64,000 bases of DNA from Nitrosomonas eutropha (lineage in GTDB: Bacteria; Pseudomonadota; Gammaproteobacteria; Burkholderiales; Nitrosomonadaceae): NCBI RefSeq assembly GCF_003201195.1, contig NZ_QICQ01000007.1, positions 1 to 64,000 on the forward strand, given 5' to 3'. The translations under genes and the position numbers were made by a program. The notes below the pieces were generated by a model. The model had not been told where the DNA came from and did no database searches. It was given only the letters and a program-made list of their open reading frames with translations. Each line of letters begins with the position of its first letter. The stretch's first letter is position 1. Shown here piece by piece: positions 17,959-27,588 of the stretch.

Positions 17959-19130
17959 AGCAGATGCCGTAAATCTCCCCGCATGAAGCCGCAAGAGGTC
18001 GTATCAATGTTGATAGCCTTATTTAGAATCATGACTTTGAACAATTCTCCCATTTCAGCCGGGCTGATCAGGCATTGTGCCTGGCTGACTAGCGGCAGGT
18101 AAATCCCTGGTTGGTCTGCTGGTGTGTGCGCCAGTAAATCAGTAATTCCACAGTTAATCAGGAAATGTGCCTGCGTGGTATAGCCAGCTAACTGTAATCC
18201 GGAATCCAGTGCGATCCGGGAAATGGCGCTGAAATCGACATGGCTGGTAATATCCTGTAACCCCGGCAGAAAAAGCGGGTCATCATGAGCATGATGCCGA
18301 TAATGGCACATTAGCGTGCCCTGATGACGTTGCGGGTGGTAGTACTCACTTTGACCAAATCCATAATCAACCAACAAAATAGCCCCTTGCTGCAATATGC
18401 TTGCAAGGGAGTGGATAAAATGCCGGTTGGCAAGGCTGATTTCACTGATATAAGGATGGGGGAAGGAAGGCTGATCAGATGGAGGAAGTTGTCGGGCAAC
18501 ATTGAGTAGTTCGCCTTCTGTCAGAGGTTGATCTTGCCATGCCAACTCGTAATCCTTCCAGATCACGCCCCGCTCTGCAATGTTGCCATTTTTCCAGACA
18601 ACTAGGTGGACAGGCATGGCATCAAGCACTTCGTTAGCGAATATCAACCCCTTGAACTGATCGGGCAGAGCGGTAAGCCACTGTACCCGCGCAGCCAGAT
18701 GTGGAATTCTCTGCTTGATGATTGCTTGCTGTCGTTGCTGCAAGTCTGCACTGAGATCAAGGATGTTGTAGTATTCCGGTAGACTTTCCAGTGCCTCAAG
18801 CGCAAGCAGAAGATCTACAGCCAATTTCCCTGAGCCTGCACCAAATTCCAGGATTGAACCATGATTTACTGATCTTAGTACTTGTGCGACTTGTCGCGCT
18901 AGTGTTTGTCCAAATAACGGAGAAATTTCAGGCGATGTGACAAAATCACCTGCTGCTCCAAATTTAGCTGCACCGCCACTGTAATATCCCGCTTCAGGCG
19001 TATACAAAACAATATCCATGTAATCCGCAAATGAAATCCAGCCACCGGAAAGGGAGATCCGATCACGAAGTATGGTTTTCAGAATGTCGCTGTATTTTTG
19101 TTCGGAAGAATTCGGCAGGGGTAGAGTCAC
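17955..19130 (-). CDS. SAM-dependent methyltransferase, MidA/NDUFAF7 (DUF185) family
   Basis: The 391-residue protein has the DUF185 signature ISFADYMDIVLYTPEAGYYS near residue 32, a Rossmann motif ILEFGAGSGKLAVDLL near 98, and FANEVLDAMPVH near 165. Eukaryotic relatives methylate an arginine of the respiratory complex I subunit NDUFS2; the bacterial role is not established. The start is GTG at 19128-19130 with no obvious ribosome site. It converges on hpnG, overlapping by 4 bp at the ends, and is divergent from the SDR gene. Confidence 0.85.
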   Translation of the reverse strand: MTLPLPNSSEQKYSDILKTILRDRISLSGGWISFADYMDIVLYTPEAGYYSGGAAKFGAAGDFVTSPEISPLFGQTLARQVAQVLRSVNHGSILEFGAGSGKLAVDLLLALEALESLPEYYNILDLSADLQQRQQAIIKQRIPHLAARVQWLTALPDQFKGLIFANEVLDAMPVHLVVWKNGNIAERGVIWKDYELAWQDQPLTEGELLNVARQLPPSDQPSFPHPYISEISLANRHFIHSLASILQQGAILLVDYGFGQSEYYHPQRHQGTLMCHYRHHAHDDPLFLPGLQDITSHVDFSAISRIALDSGLQLAGYTTQAHFLINCGITDLLAHTPADQPGIYLPLVSQAQCLISPAEMGELFKVMILNKAINIDTTSCGFMRGDLRHLL

Positions 19131-19202
19131 GGTGTTTTCAGCAGTAAAAAAGTTTATAGTAGATTGTAGTGCTGAAGTGTAGCGTAAACAGAAGGAGTGT
19201 TC

Positions 19203-19943
19203 GTGAAAGATAAAATAATTCTGGTGACGGGAGGGGCGCGGCGGGTGGGGGCTGCTATCTGTAGACGATTACATCGCGAGGGTGCCAAGCTTGTAGTTCA
19301 TTATCGCAATTCATCAGCTGACGCACAACGGTTGAAACAGGAGCTTGAACAGGAGCGCCCGGATTCGGTTGCATTACTGCAGGGTGATTTACTGGATATC
19401 GACGGAATTCCAACATTGATTGATCGGACTGTTTCACAATTTGGCGGGTTGGATACTCTGGTTAACAATGCCTCCAGCTTCTTTCCAACTCCTGTTGGGG
19501 AATGTACTGAACAGGACTGGGATGATTTGATTGGCAGTAATCTGAAAGCTCCACTTTTTTTATCCCAGGCAGCGGCCCCCCATTTAAAAAAAAATCAGGG
19601 GAATATCGTCAATATTGTTGATATTCATGCTGACCAACCCCTCAAACGTTATGTTATTTACAATACTGCCAAAGGTGGGCTGGCAGCATTAACTCGTTCA
19701 CTGGCCATGGAGCTTGCACCGCAAATCCGTGTCAACGGTATTTCACCCGGGCCAATTCTATGGCCGGAAGCGGGTGAATGGCAGGATGAGGTAACACGCG
19801 CACATATTATTGATAGAACGCTACTTAAACGCATGGGGGAGCCGGATGATATCGCACGAACTGTCAGTTTTCTGATTGAAAATGCTCCTTTTATTACCGG
19901 GCAAATTATTGCCGTCGATGGCGGACGCAGCATTAACCTTTGA
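19203..19943 (+). CDS. Pteridine reductase-like short-chain dehydrogenase
   Basis: The 246-residue protein has the NAD(P) site TGGARRVGAAICRRL with Arg residues typical of NADPH-dependent pteridine reductases, NNASSFFPTP near 90, and the catalytic Tyr and Lys in YNTAKGG near 155. It fits PTR1/FolM-type SDRs, which reduce dihydrofolate or dihydromonapterin. The GTG at 19203 is chosen because AAGGAG lies 5 bases upstream; the GTG two codons earlier touches that site. FolE2, which makes the pterin precursor, is encoded 0.8 kb away, which supports a pterin/folate role. Confidence 0.85.
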   Translation: MKDKIILVTGGARRVGAAICRRLHREGAKLVVHYRNSSADAQRLKQELEQERPDSVALLQGDLLDIDGIPTLIDRTVSQFGGLDTLVNNASSFFPTPVGECTEQDWDDLIGSNLKAPLFLSQAAAPHLKKNQGNIVNIVDIHADQPLKRYVIYNTAKGGLAALTRSLAMELAPQIRVNGISPGPILWPEAGEWQDEVTRAHIIDRTLLKRMGEPDDIARTVSFLIENAPFITGQIIAVDGGRSINL

Positions 19944-19971
19944 TATCGTGCTAACTTTATATATTAGCCTC

Positions 19972-20592
19972 TCATTCGTGCTCGCCGGGATGCTGGATAG
20001 TTTGTGAAATGATCCGGTCGCAATATGCTATTGCGAGCGCGGAGAGCAGAAATGCAAGGTGGATAGCAGTCTGCGCAATCAATGTTTTTTCATCATAAGC
20101 AGTAGCGTTGATAAATGTCTTTAGCAGGTGAATCGATGAAATGCCGATAATAGCAGTTGCCAGTTTGACCTTTAATACTGAAGCGTTGACGTGTGACAAC
20201 CATTCCGGCTGATCCGGATGACCTTCAAGATTCATGCGTGAAACAAAGGTTTCATATCCGCCGATAATCACCATGATGAGTAAATTCGAAATCATTACCA
20301 CATCAATCAAGCCGAGTACTACCAGCATAATGGCTGTTTCGGTCAGATCCTTCTCGGTTCTTTCTACTCCTTTGACTGCCACCATATCAAGGACATGCTG
20401 TAAAGCATTCTGGTTAGAAAATACAGCGCCAATCAGATCTGATAGCTCAATCCAAAAGTGATATACATAGACACACTGTGCCAGTACCAGCCCCAAATAT
20501 AAAGGTAGCTGTAACCAGCGGGACAGAAATAGGAAGTAAGCGATAGAGGATATTCGTTTTGAAGGAGGGGGGGTATCATGATCCTGTTGCAT
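19972..20592 (-). CDS. UPF0114 (YqhA) family membrane protein
   Basis: The 206-residue protein has four membrane helices, the family pattern LFLSRWLQLPLYLGLVLAQ near residue 22, and LVVLGLIDVVMISNLLIMVIIGGYE near 91. The C-terminus ends with two more helices. YqhA/UPF0114 proteins are of unknown function. It lies between the SDR and folE2 with no overlaps. The 166-bp gap to folE2 shows no feature. Confidence 0.88.
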   Translation of the reverse strand: MQQDHDTPPPSKRISSIAYFLFLSRWLQLPLYLGLVLAQCVYVYHFWIELSDLIGAVFSNQNALQHVLDMVAVKGVERTEKDLTETAIMLVVLGLIDVVMISNLLIMVIIGGYETFVSRMNLEGHPDQPEWLSHVNASVLKVKLATAIIGISSIHLLKTFINATAYDEKTLIAQTAIHLAFLLSALAIAYCDRIISQTIQHPGEHE

Positions 20593-20758
20593 GGTGATCT
20601 ATTTCCTGAAAAGCGCAAAAGATTACCATGACAACAGGAAAATGCGAAGATTGTTATTTTAAAGTTATCAAAGTAAAAAAACTGCGACGTTAAGTATATT
20701 CATCACCGTAGTTCTGGAATTGCTGTTGCCTACCAGAGGGCACAGTAGCTCGGGCTTA

Positions 20759-21562
20759 TTACTTTCGCTTGTCGCGCTCTATCAGTGCGTATGCAGAGTG
20801 ATTATGTATGGATTCAAAGTTTTCTGATTCAACAACATAGGCATCTATCCGGTCATCATGATTAAGTATTTCGGCGACATCACGGACGATATCTTCGACA
20901 AATTTCGGATTGTTATAGGCCTTTTCTGTGACATATTTTTCATCCGGCCGTTTCAGCAGACCGAACAGTTCGCATGAGGCCTGTTCTTCCGCAATTCTGA
21001 TAACGTCCTCAATCCAGACGAAGCTGTTAGTGTGTACAGAAATGGTGACGTGTGAACGCTGGTTATGCGCACCGTAATCGGATATTTTCTTGGAGCAGGG
21101 GCACAGGCTGGTAACAGGAACGATCACCTTCATGGTAAACCCATATTGATCGCCATGTTTAATTTCGCCGATAAAGGTTACCTCATAATCCAGCAAGCTT
21201 TTTACACCTGAGATAGGGGCTGATTTATTGACGAAGTAGGGAAAAGTCATTTCAATATGGCCGGAATCTGATTCCAGCCTGCTGACCATGGAGCGCAAAA
21301 TTTCTTCAAATGATTCAACCGAAATTTCACGTTCGTGGCTATTTAGTATCTCCACAAAACGGGACATATGCGTCCCTTTGAAATTATGTGGCAGATTGAC
21401 GTACATATTAAATTGCGCCACGGTATGCTGGGAACCACCATCCTTATCGGCGACCAGAACCGGGTGACGAATCGCTTTGATTCCGACTCTGTCAATTGCG
21501 ATATGTCTGGTATCCGGTGAGCCCTGCACATCAGCGATAGGTTGATCAGTATGTTTTTTCAT
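20759..21562 (-). CDS. folE2: GTP cyclohydrolase FolE2 (type IB)
   Basis: The 267-residue enzyme converts GTP to dihydroneopterin triphosphate, the first step of folate synthesis. It shows [13 protein letters not shown] near the start, [18 protein letters not shown] near 63, and [21 protein letters not shown] with the active-site Cys near 147. FolE2 is the zinc-independent alternative to FolE. The ATG at 21560-21562 gives the family length; 28 extra upstream codons look non-homologous. It follows dxs by about 115 bp on the same strand. Confidence 0.93.
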   Translation of the reverse strand: MKKHTDQPIADVQGSPDTRHIAIDRVGIKAIRHPVLVADKDGGSQHTVAQFNMYVNLPHNFKGTHMSRFVEILNSHEREISVESFEEILRSMVSRLESDSGHIEMTFPYFVNKSAPISGVKSLLDYEVTFIGEIKHGDQYGFTMKVIVPVTSLCPCSKKISDYGAHNQRSHVTISVHTNSFVWIEDVIRIAEEQASCELFGLLKRPDEKYVTEKAYNNPKFVEDIVRDVAEILNHDDRIDAYVVESENFESIHNHSAYALIERDKRK

Positions 21563-21677
21563 AAAAAATTCCTTCCTGTCCAGATTATCTGGCTGTGAAG
21601 CTGTATAAAAATATTGGAGCAACCGGTAAGGAATAGAGCTCGCCAACTTTGCTGCTGATTTGTTACATATGCGAACG

Positions 21678-23522
21678 CTATAGAGAAAGTCTTTCTTTTA
21701 CTGATTTAATAATCCCGGTTTTATCCAATCCGCAGTCAGATAACATTTGAGCAGGATCACCCTGATCAAGGAAGTTGTCTGACAAACCTAATTGCAGTAA
21801 TCTGATATTCACGCCCTGACTGGCTAGGCATTCCAGTACAGCACTGCCTGCCCCTCCCATAATTGTATTTTCTTCAACAGTCACCAGTAATTCGTGTTCG
21901 GCCGCAAGTGTCATAACCAGTTCCTGATCCAGTGGCTTTACAAAACGCATATTGACGACCGTGGCATCCAATTCATCTCCAGCTTCAAGACAGGGGGACA
22001 GCATACTACCAAACGCAAGTAATGCAATGCGTGTGCCCTGGCGGCGAATCTCACCCTTACCCAGTGGAACAATCTGCATTTCCTGCTTTATTTGCACGCC
22101 GGGTCCTGTACCACGCGGATACCGGACGGCAGTAGGGGTATCGAGCTGGAAAGCAGTATAGAGCATTTGACGACACTCATTCTCATCAGCAGGCATCATC
22201 ACTGTGATATTGGGAATACAACGCAGATAACTCAAATCAAAACTTCCGGCATGTGTCGGACCGTCTGCACCGACAAGCCCGGCTCGGTCAATAGCGAAAA
22301 CAACGGGTAAATTCTGAATAGCCACATCATGAATCAGCTGATCATAGGCACGCTGCAGAAAAGTTGAGTAAATCGCCACAACTGGTTTCAATCCTTCACA
22401 GGCTGCACCGGCAGCGAATGTCACGGCATGTTGTTCAGCAATTCCTACATCAAAATAGCGATCCGGGTATTCTTTTGAAAAACGGATAAGTCCAGAGCCT
22501 TCTCTCATAGCGGGCGTTATGCCGATTAGCCGCGAATCTTTGGCCGCCATATCACATAACCAGTCACCAAATATTTGGGTATAAGCTGGCCTGGTAGATG
22601 GTTTCGGTATAACTCCCTTCCCCGGTTCGAATTTTCCAACCCCGTGATACAAAACAGGATCTTCTTCTGCCGGTTTGTAGCCTTTGCCCTTGCGCGTCAC
22701 AATGTGCAGGAATTGCGGCCCATCAAGCTGCTTGATGTTATTTAGCGTAGTAAGCAGGATATCCAGATCGTGGCCATCAATTGGGCCAATATAGTTGAAA
22801 CCGAATTCCTCAAATAACGTGCCCGGAGTTACCATACCTTTAACATGTTCCTCGGCACGTTTCGCCAGCTCCAATACCGGAGGAACTACGCCCAGCATTC
22901 TTTCTCCTGCACGTCTTGCAGTGGCATAAAAACGGCCTGACATCAGTTTGGCCAGATAGTGATTGAGTGCTCCCACAGGGGGGGAAATAGACATGTCATT
23001 GTCATTCAGGATAACCAGCAAGTCCGCATCCATTACACCGGCATTGTTCAGCGCCTCAAAAGCCATTCCCGCACTCATTGCGCCATCACCAATAATTGCA
23101 ATTGCGTGCTGTTTTATTTTATTGATTCGTGCTGCGACAGCCATACCTAGTGCGGCACTAATAGATGTACTGGAATGTGCTGTGCCGAAAGCGTCATATT
23201 CACTCTCATCTCTTCTGGGGAATCCTGCAATACCTCCCTGCATGCGCAGATGAGCCATTCCCGTTCGTCGACCTGTAAGTATTTTATGTGCATAGGTTTG
23301 ATGTCCGACATCCCATACCAGTCGATCAAAGGGTGTATCAAATATATAGTGCAGCGCAATGGTCAGTTCGATCGTCCCGAGATTGGAAGACAAATGTCCA
23401 CCGGTCTTCGCTACCGATTCGATCAGAAAGCTTCGCAGTTCATCTGCTAATTGTGGCAATTGGCTGCGTTTCAGGTTACGTAATTGTGCGGGTATCTCAA
23501 TGCGATCGAGTAATGGATACAT
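21678..23522 (-). CDS. dxs: 1-deoxy-D-xylulose-5-phosphate synthase
   Basis: The 614-residue thiamine-diphosphate enzyme condenses pyruvate and glyceraldehyde-3-phosphate, the entry of the MEP isoprenoid pathway. Visible motifs are the ThDP site [18 protein letters not shown] (near 145), [12 protein letters not shown] near 74, and the transketolase pyrimidine domain [15 protein letters not shown] (near 360) with the catalytic Glu. The length is normal. It lies just downstream of ispA on the same strand, forming the common xseB-ispA-dxs order, here continued by folE2. Confidence 0.96.
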   Translation of the reverse strand: MYPLLDRIEIPAQLRNLKRSQLPQLADELRSFLIESVAKTGGHLSSNLGTIELTIALHYIFDTPFDRLVWDVGHQTYAHKILTGRRTGMAHLRMQGGIAGFPRRDESEYDAFGTAHSSTSISAALGMAVAARINKIKQHAIAIIGDGAMSAGMAFEALNNAGVMDADLLVILNDNDMSISPPVGALNHYLAKLMSGRFYATARRAGERMLGVVPPVLELAKRAEEHVKGMVTPGTLFEEFGFNYIGPIDGHDLDILLTTLNNIKQLDGPQFLHIVTRKGKGYKPAEEDPVLYHGVGKFEPGKGVIPKPSTRPAYTQIFGDWLCDMAAKDSRLIGITPAMREGSGLIRFSKEYPDRYFDVGIAEQHAVTFAAGAACEGLKPVVAIYSTFLQRAYDQLIHDVAIQNLPVVFAIDRAGLVGADGPTHAGSFDLSYLRCIPNITVMMPADENECRQMLYTAFQLDTPTAVRYPRGTGPGVQIKQEMQIVPLGKGEIRRQGTRIALLAFGSMLSPCLEAGDELDATVVNMRFVKPLDQELVMTLAAEHELLVTVEENTIMGGAGSAVLECLASQGVNIRLLQLGLSDNFLDQGDPAQMLSDCGLDKTGIIKSVKERLSL

Positions 23523-23584
23523 GCGAATTGTAGCTAAGAGTGGGTAACGTAAAGATTGGTAAAGATTGGATTGGTAGCGTAAAA

Positions 23585-24478
23585 CTAAAACTCACGCTGT
23601 ACAATGAAATCAGTGATTTGCTGCAAACGCAGGGCTTCAGGACCAAATTTGTCCAGCACCCCGCTGGCTTCCCGCTGAAGCTCGTGCGCCAGTTCTCGGG
23701 CTTGTTTGATACCCAGTATACTAACATAGGTAGGTTTGTTGTTTTCTGCATCCTTCCCTGCGGTTTTGCCTAGCGCAGCAGTGGAGGCTTCTGCATCGAG
23801 AATATCATCTACTACCTGAAATGCCAGACCGATACACTTGGCAAAATGGTCCAACTGTTTAAATTGATCTTCATTCAGTCTGCTACCGCAACGGGCTCCA
23901 AGTATTACTGCAGCCCGGATCAGTGCACCAGTTTTGTGAATGTGCATGAATTCGAGTTCCGGAAGGCTGAGTGTTTTGCCAACACTATCCAAGTCAATTG
24001 CCTGTCCTCCAGCCATACCTCGGGATCCGGCAGCGAATGCAAGATGCCGAATCATTTCCAGCTGTGTACGTGGATCTTCAGTTAAAGCAGATTCAGCTAA
24101 TAACTGAAAAGCCAGACTTTGCAGGCTATCTCCCACCAGCAAGGCGGTAGGTTCGCCATATCTGATATGGCAGGTTGGTTTGCCGCGCCGGAGTATGTCA
24201 TTATCCATACAGGGAAGATCATCATGCACCAGGGAGTAGGCATGGATCAATTCCACTGCCGCGCTGGCAGCAATGACTTGTGTTTTATCAGCTCCACTAA
24301 GTTCCCCGGCGGCAAAGGATAGTAGTGGCCGTACTCGCTTACCCCCATTTAGTACCGCGTAACGCATTGCTTCATGCAAGCGTGCAGGGGCACAATTCGT
24401 GGCAGGAAGATTCTGCTCCAAGAAAGATTCAATTAAAGCAAGGCGCTCAGTTGTCCACAGCTGGAAATCAGGGTGCAT
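23585..24478 (-). CDS. ispA: Farnesyl diphosphate synthase
   Basis: The 297-residue prenyltransferase has the first Asp-rich motif DDLPCMDND (near 85) and the second DDILDAE (near 220), with GGKRVRPLL near 46. It condenses IPP with DMAPP and GPP to farnesyl diphosphate, the direct precursor of squalene for hopanoids and of quinone side chains. Its start overlaps the end of xseB by 11 bases, so the pair is coupled. Confidence 0.95.
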   Translation of the reverse strand: MHPDFQLWTTERLALIESFLEQNLPATNCAPARLHEAMRYAVLNGGKRVRPLLSFAAGELSGADKTQVIAASAAVELIHAYSLVHDDLPCMDNDILRRGKPTCHIRYGEPTALLVGDSLQSLAFQLLAESALTEDPRTQLEMIRHLAFAAGSRGMAGGQAIDLDSVGKTLSLPELEFMHIHKTGALIRAAVILGARCGSRLNEDQFKQLDHFAKCIGLAFQVVDDILDAEASTAALGKTAGKDAENNKPTYVSILGIKQARELAHELQREASGVLDKFGPEALRLQQITDFIVQREF

Positions 24479-24734
24479 CGTGCTCGGTAGTAGAAAAATT
24501 TTTCAATATGTCTGCTTCAAGTATTTTTATCTGTTGCTGCGAGTCTTTCAGCATATTCTGGCAGTATTGTAACAATTCCACTCCGCGTTTGTACGCAGAA
24601 AGCGCATCTTCCAAAGACATTTGCCCGGCTTCCATATTTGCCACAATCTGTTCCAGTTCAGTAGTAGCTGTTTCGAAATTTTCCGGGGGGGAAAGTAATG
24701 CTGATTCCTCTTTGCTTAGTGATTTTTTTTTCAT
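24468..24734 (-). CDS. xseB: Exodeoxyribonuclease VII small subunit
   Basis: The 88-residue helical protein has the XseB pattern: FETATTELEQIVANMEAGQMSLEDALSAYKRG, split here as FETATTELEQIV and then GQMSLEDALSAYKRGVELL. It supplies the multiple small subunits of exonuclease VII with XseA (encoded at 11812). The ATG at 24732-24734 gives the family length; an ATG at 24777-24779 would add 15 residues. Neither has a strong ribosome site. It overlaps ispA. Confidence 0.9.
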   Translation of the reverse strand: MKKKSLSKEESALLSPPENFETATTELEQIVANMEAGQMSLEDALSAYKRGVELLQYCQNMLKDSQQQIKILEADILKNFSTTEHDAP

Positions 24735-24886
24735 TCGGATAGAAGGTTTTTCTGGGGTACAAACATTGACTCTCGACATATAAAAAGGTCAATTCAATGA
24801 AATAACCGGATTTAGCACCGTTTTTTAACAAATCTTTTTAATCCGGCAAATGGTATTATTAATCCCATAACTGACTACGAGAAAAG

Positions 24887-24915
24887 TTGACCAGAACGAC
24901 ATAAAAGTCTAACAT
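24887..24915 (+). promoter_or_regulatory. Promoter of tRNA-Asn
   Basis: TTGACC (24887-24892), a 17-bp spacer and TAACAT (24910-24915) form a good sigma-70 promoter about 28 bp ahead of the mature tRNA start. Confidence 0.6.
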
Positions 24916-24942
24916 ACCGCGCTTGTAGTGATTGCTTCATAT

Positions 24943-25018
24943 TCCCCGATAGCTCAGTCGGTAGAGCGACGGACTGTTAATCCGCAGGTCCCTGGTTCGA
25001 GCCCAGGTCGGGGAGCCA
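24943..25018 (+). tRNA. tRNA-Asn (GTT)
   Basis: The gene folds as a cloverleaf. The acceptor stem TCCCCGA pairs with TCGGGGA, the anticodon loop reads CTGTTAA (anticodon GTT), the T arm is CTGGTTCGAGCCCAG, and the CCA end is encoded. Its 3' 45 bases serve as attL of the prophage; the integrated phage restores the full tRNA sequence. Confidence 0.97.
24974..25018. other. attL core (45 bp, 3' part of tRNA-Asn)
   Basis: The segment from CTGTTAATCC to GGGGAGCCA is identical to 62014-62058. The integrase gene lies directly beside it, which fits tyrosine-recombinase insertion into a tRNA 3' end. Confidence 0.93.
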
Positions 25019-25090
25019 AAAGAATCAATAACTTGCATTTGTTTTGCTCTTCCGTCAATTTCCGCAATTCCTGATAATTTCCGCAATTTT

Positions 25091-26116
25091 CTATTTTGTG
25101 GGAGTTATTTCGTCACCTTTCCTGTCTCTGATATATGTCTCTGTCATGGTAATATTTGCATGTCCGAGTTGCTTCTGAGCCTGCCTTATATCTCCTGAAG
25201 ATTCCGCCTTGTCGGTCCCGGCTTTTGCCCGCAGATCCCGGAATTGGAATTCCTCTTTTTTGATTCCCGCCAGTTCTCTTGCCTTGTCAAAGTGTGAGCG
25301 CAGCGTGGTGTAAGAGAGTTTTTGCCCAGTCTCATCAACGATGAGATACAGTGACCTGATCGTGTGTTTTACCTTCCTGCTCTTGATTCGATCGATAAGA
25401 GCGGCCAGCTCGCCTTCCAGCTTGATGCGCAGCTTCTTTCCAGTTTTTTGCTGTTTGACGTTTATCCTGCCATCTGTCAGGTCAGATTCGCGCAGTGCTA
25501 GTATATCTGCCGGGCGTTGTCCTGTGAGGTAGGCCATGTCCATAGCATCGCGCAGCGGGTGGCTTGCTACCTTATAGACAGCCATATAAATTTCATCTTC
25601 GATGTAGACATCTTTCCGTCCTTTTTCCCGGTTGCCTTTTATCCCGGCGCACGGATTTGGCAGGCTGGTGTAACCCCATTCTCTGGCTTTGTTCCAGATG
25701 TGGCTGAAAAGTGCCTTCTCACGGTTTGCTCTGGTTTTTGCCTGTCTTTGATCAAGATACTGTCTAATATGGATTGGCTCAATTTCTTCCAATGGGGCAG
25801 GCGGGTCATCAAAGAATCTATATAACCACTCTATTTCCGACAGATTATCCTTCTGGGTGCGTGGCGCTTTAGTGGCCATGATTTCGCGCATATATCTTTC
25901 CGCCACATACCGGAATGTGATGATCTGGTTATGTTTTGGCTTTGCATCAATCTCCAGCTCCGCCCATTTCTTGACGGCTATGGCGTAGTCAGTCCCAAGG
26001 GAAATTTCTTTCCGTGGCTTGCCACCTGTGTCGTAGTAGTAATAGATCTTTTTCCCACGCTGCCTTGCCCGCATGCGAGCAGGAAGGTTTTTGTGGATGT
26101 ATGGTGGCCTGCCCAT
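25091..26116 (-). CDS. int: Phage integrase (tyrosine recombinase)
   Basis: The 341-residue recombinase has an N-terminal Arg/Lys-rich arm-binding part, a SAM-like core-binding domain (about 70-160), and the catalytic domain. The catalytic Arg sits in LTGQRPADIL, the Arg of the box-II motif in FRDLRAKAGT (the usual His there is replaced by Arg), and the C-terminal QLGHANITMTETYI carries His and the Tyr nucleophile. The ATG at 26114-26116 is used; a TTG 29 codons upstream would overlap the preceding gene. It is the last gene of the leftward early operon, next to attL. Confidence 0.93.
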   Translation of the reverse strand: MGRPPYIHKNLPARMRARQRGKKIYYYYDTGGKPRKEISLGTDYAIAVKKWAELEIDAKPKHNQIITFRYVAERYMREIMATKAPRTQKDNLSEIEWLYRFFDDPPAPLEEIEPIHIRQYLDQRQAKTRANREKALFSHIWNKAREWGYTSLPNPCAGIKGNREKGRKDVYIEDEIYMAVYKVASHPLRDAMDMAYLTGQRPADILALRESDLTDGRINVKQQKTGKKLRIKLEGELAALIDRIKSRKVKHTIRSLYLIVDETGQKLSYTTLRSHFDKARELAGIKKEEFQFRDLRAKAGTDKAESSGDIRQAQKQLGHANITMTETYIRDRKGDEITPTK

Positions 26117-26118
26117 TT

Positions 26119-26619
26119 TTATTTTATAGCCCCTTCTGTTGCCAATTTCTTGCTCTTTTGTCTTTTTAATTCCTCCCTTTTTAAAGCCCTCATTCCTGGG
26201 CAAGAATGAATGGCGTCAATAGATTCTTTTAAGGCATCTCGACACTCAATTGACTGCTGTAGTTGATGGGCAATAAGATATTGTTCAAATAGGCTCAATT
26301 CCCGTTTGATCTCCTTGGCTGCAAACTGCCACACTCGCATCCGTGCCGGTGGTATCAAAGTCTCATCCAGCTCACTTGCATAAAATTTGTATAGAGTTTC
26401 ACTTAGGGCCTTCTCGATGTCTCCATCGTACTTAGCCAGAAGAGCTTTATAGATCCGTTCGACAATTACAATTAGCATCTGCCCATCGCCGCACGTAGGC
26501 TCGAAAAAGAAATTTTCATGGTCTGACAGTACGTCATCGCCACCGAGAAGATCCAGCATTTCGTTCGTGACCCACGGTGGCGTGAATATTTGACCTTGTT
26601 CCAATTCTTTATTGCTCAT
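26119..26619 (-). CDS. N6-DNA-methyltransferase-like protein lacking the NPPY motif
   Basis: The 166-residue protein begins like an adenine DNA methylase: GQIFTPPWVTNEMLDLLG, then motif I FFEPTCGDGQMLIVIV (SAM binding), and an acidic motif II FYASELDETLI. The catalytic (D/N)PPY motif expected after this is absent; instead the protein ends with a charged helical tail. It may be a truncated enzyme, a non-catalytic SAM-binding protein or half of a split enzyme. It overlaps the DUF4224 gene (ATGA) and lies 2 bp before int. Confidence 0.7.
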   Translation of the reverse strand: MSNKELEQGQIFTPPWVTNEMLDLLGGDDVLSDHENFFFEPTCGDGQMLIVIVERIYKALLAKYDGDIEKALSETLYKFYASELDETLIPPARMRVWQFAAKEIKRELSLFEQYLIAHQLQQSIECRDALKESIDAIHSCPGMRALKREELKRQKSKKLATEGAIK

Positions 26620-26831
26620 TGCTTTACCTCAATCACCCTCGGCTGCCACTTCGGTTTGGCATGATCCTGTGTATCCTTACGGCCTTCTACGGCAGCACGT
26701 GTTACGACTGGCCGTCCCGCTGCATTTATAAAGAAGGGAATACCCATGAACCGTAGCTGCTCTATTTGGGCCGACTTCATGCGATACCCAGTAAGCTCCG
26801 CGATATCTGGTGGTTCAAGAAATACTGACAT
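26616..26831 (-). CDS. DUF4224 protein, possible excisionase
   Basis: The 71-residue protein reads FLEPPDIAELTGYRMKSAQI then QLRFMGIPFFINAAGRPVV, matching DUF4224. Many phages carry DUF4224 proteins next to the integrase. Their winged-helix-like look and position suggest an excisionase or directionality factor, but this is inference. It overlaps the genes on both sides. Confidence 0.75.
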   Translation of the reverse strand: MSVFLEPPDIAELTGYRMKSAQIEQLRFMGIPFFINAAGRPVVTRAAVEGRKDTQDHAKPKWQPRVIEVKQ

Positions 26832-27198
26832 TGCTATTCCTCATTGCATTTAGTGCTTGCTCAACCTGATTTAGCGCCGCCATTTTTTCTCTGAATTTTG
26901 GCCTGTCTTCTGGCCGCATATTCCAGCCGTGCCTTAAGGCATTTTTTCTGCTGGCTTCTTCTTTATCTTTCGCCGATGGCTTACGAGTACTGTGTCTGGG
27001 TACCCCGGCTGTCATCTCCAGATAAGAAAGCTGCTTCCACACAGAGCATTCCGTCCGCCCCATCATCACGGCGATATCTTTTACCTGCATCTTTTTTTTC
27101 TTGCGCAGATGAGCGAGAAATCTTCTGTCTTCTGCGGTCCATTTTCTTTGGTGGCTCATCACTTGTATCAGCTCGCTACTAGGTTTAAGTATGTCCAT
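26815..27198 (-). CDS. Phage protein with Myb/SANT-like HTH region
   Basis: The 127-residue basic protein contains RKWTAEDRRFLAHL and a helical stretch DIAVMMGRTECSVWKQLSYL that resembles Myb/SANT or GcrA-like DNA-binding segments (residues about 18-62). The C-terminal half is charged and helical. The start has AAGGAG 6 bases upstream. It is probably a DNA-binding regulator of the early operon; its target is not known. Confidence 0.6.
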   Translation of the reverse strand: MDILKPSSELIQVMSHQRKWTAEDRRFLAHLRKKKKMQVKDIAVMMGRTECSVWKQLSYLEMTAGVPRHSTRKPSAKDKEEASRKNALRHGWNMRPEDRPKFREKMAALNQVEQALNAMRNSNVSIS

Positions 27199-27207
27199 AT
27201 CTGCTCC

Positions 27208-27588
27208 TTACTGCTTACGATGGATCATTGCCGCATCGGTTACCACGAGACCATCATTCGACAGGCCTAATGCTTCACGATCAGCAAGCATCTTATGCAT
27301 GGCCTCTTCAGCTTGTTCTGGTGATAATCCAAGGCGCTTGGCAATATCTTCCAATCTGACCATTGGGGTTCCATCCTCAAGATAGCCAGATATTTCCGGT
27401 ATCAGGCCCATTTCCTGTGCTTTATCCATCATTTCATCTTTCAATTCCTCTGGGGCTAGCTCCATTGCCAACATCATCGCCCGTATAGTGTCTGCGTGAT
27501 CTTCTCCCAAGGTTTCGAGAAGTTCACGATGCTGTCTGACTGCTGCTATGAATTCATGTGATGGGTTCATCCATTTCTCCTGATTCAT
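27208..27588 (-). CDS. Hypothetical early phage protein
   Basis: The 126-residue acidic, mostly helical protein has Met-rich segments (MMLAMELAPEELKDEMMDKA) and a possible HTH near VRLEDIAKRLGLSPEQAEEA. No family was recognised. Its start overlaps the end of the next gene upstream, so it belongs to the same leftward operon. Confidence 0.7.
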   Translation of the reverse strand: MNQEKWMNPSHEFIAAVRQHRELLETLGEDHADTIRAMMLAMELAPEELKDEMMDKAQEMGLIPEISGYLEDGTPMVRLEDIAKRLGLSPEQAEEAMHKMLADREALGLSNDGLVVTDAAMIHRKQ

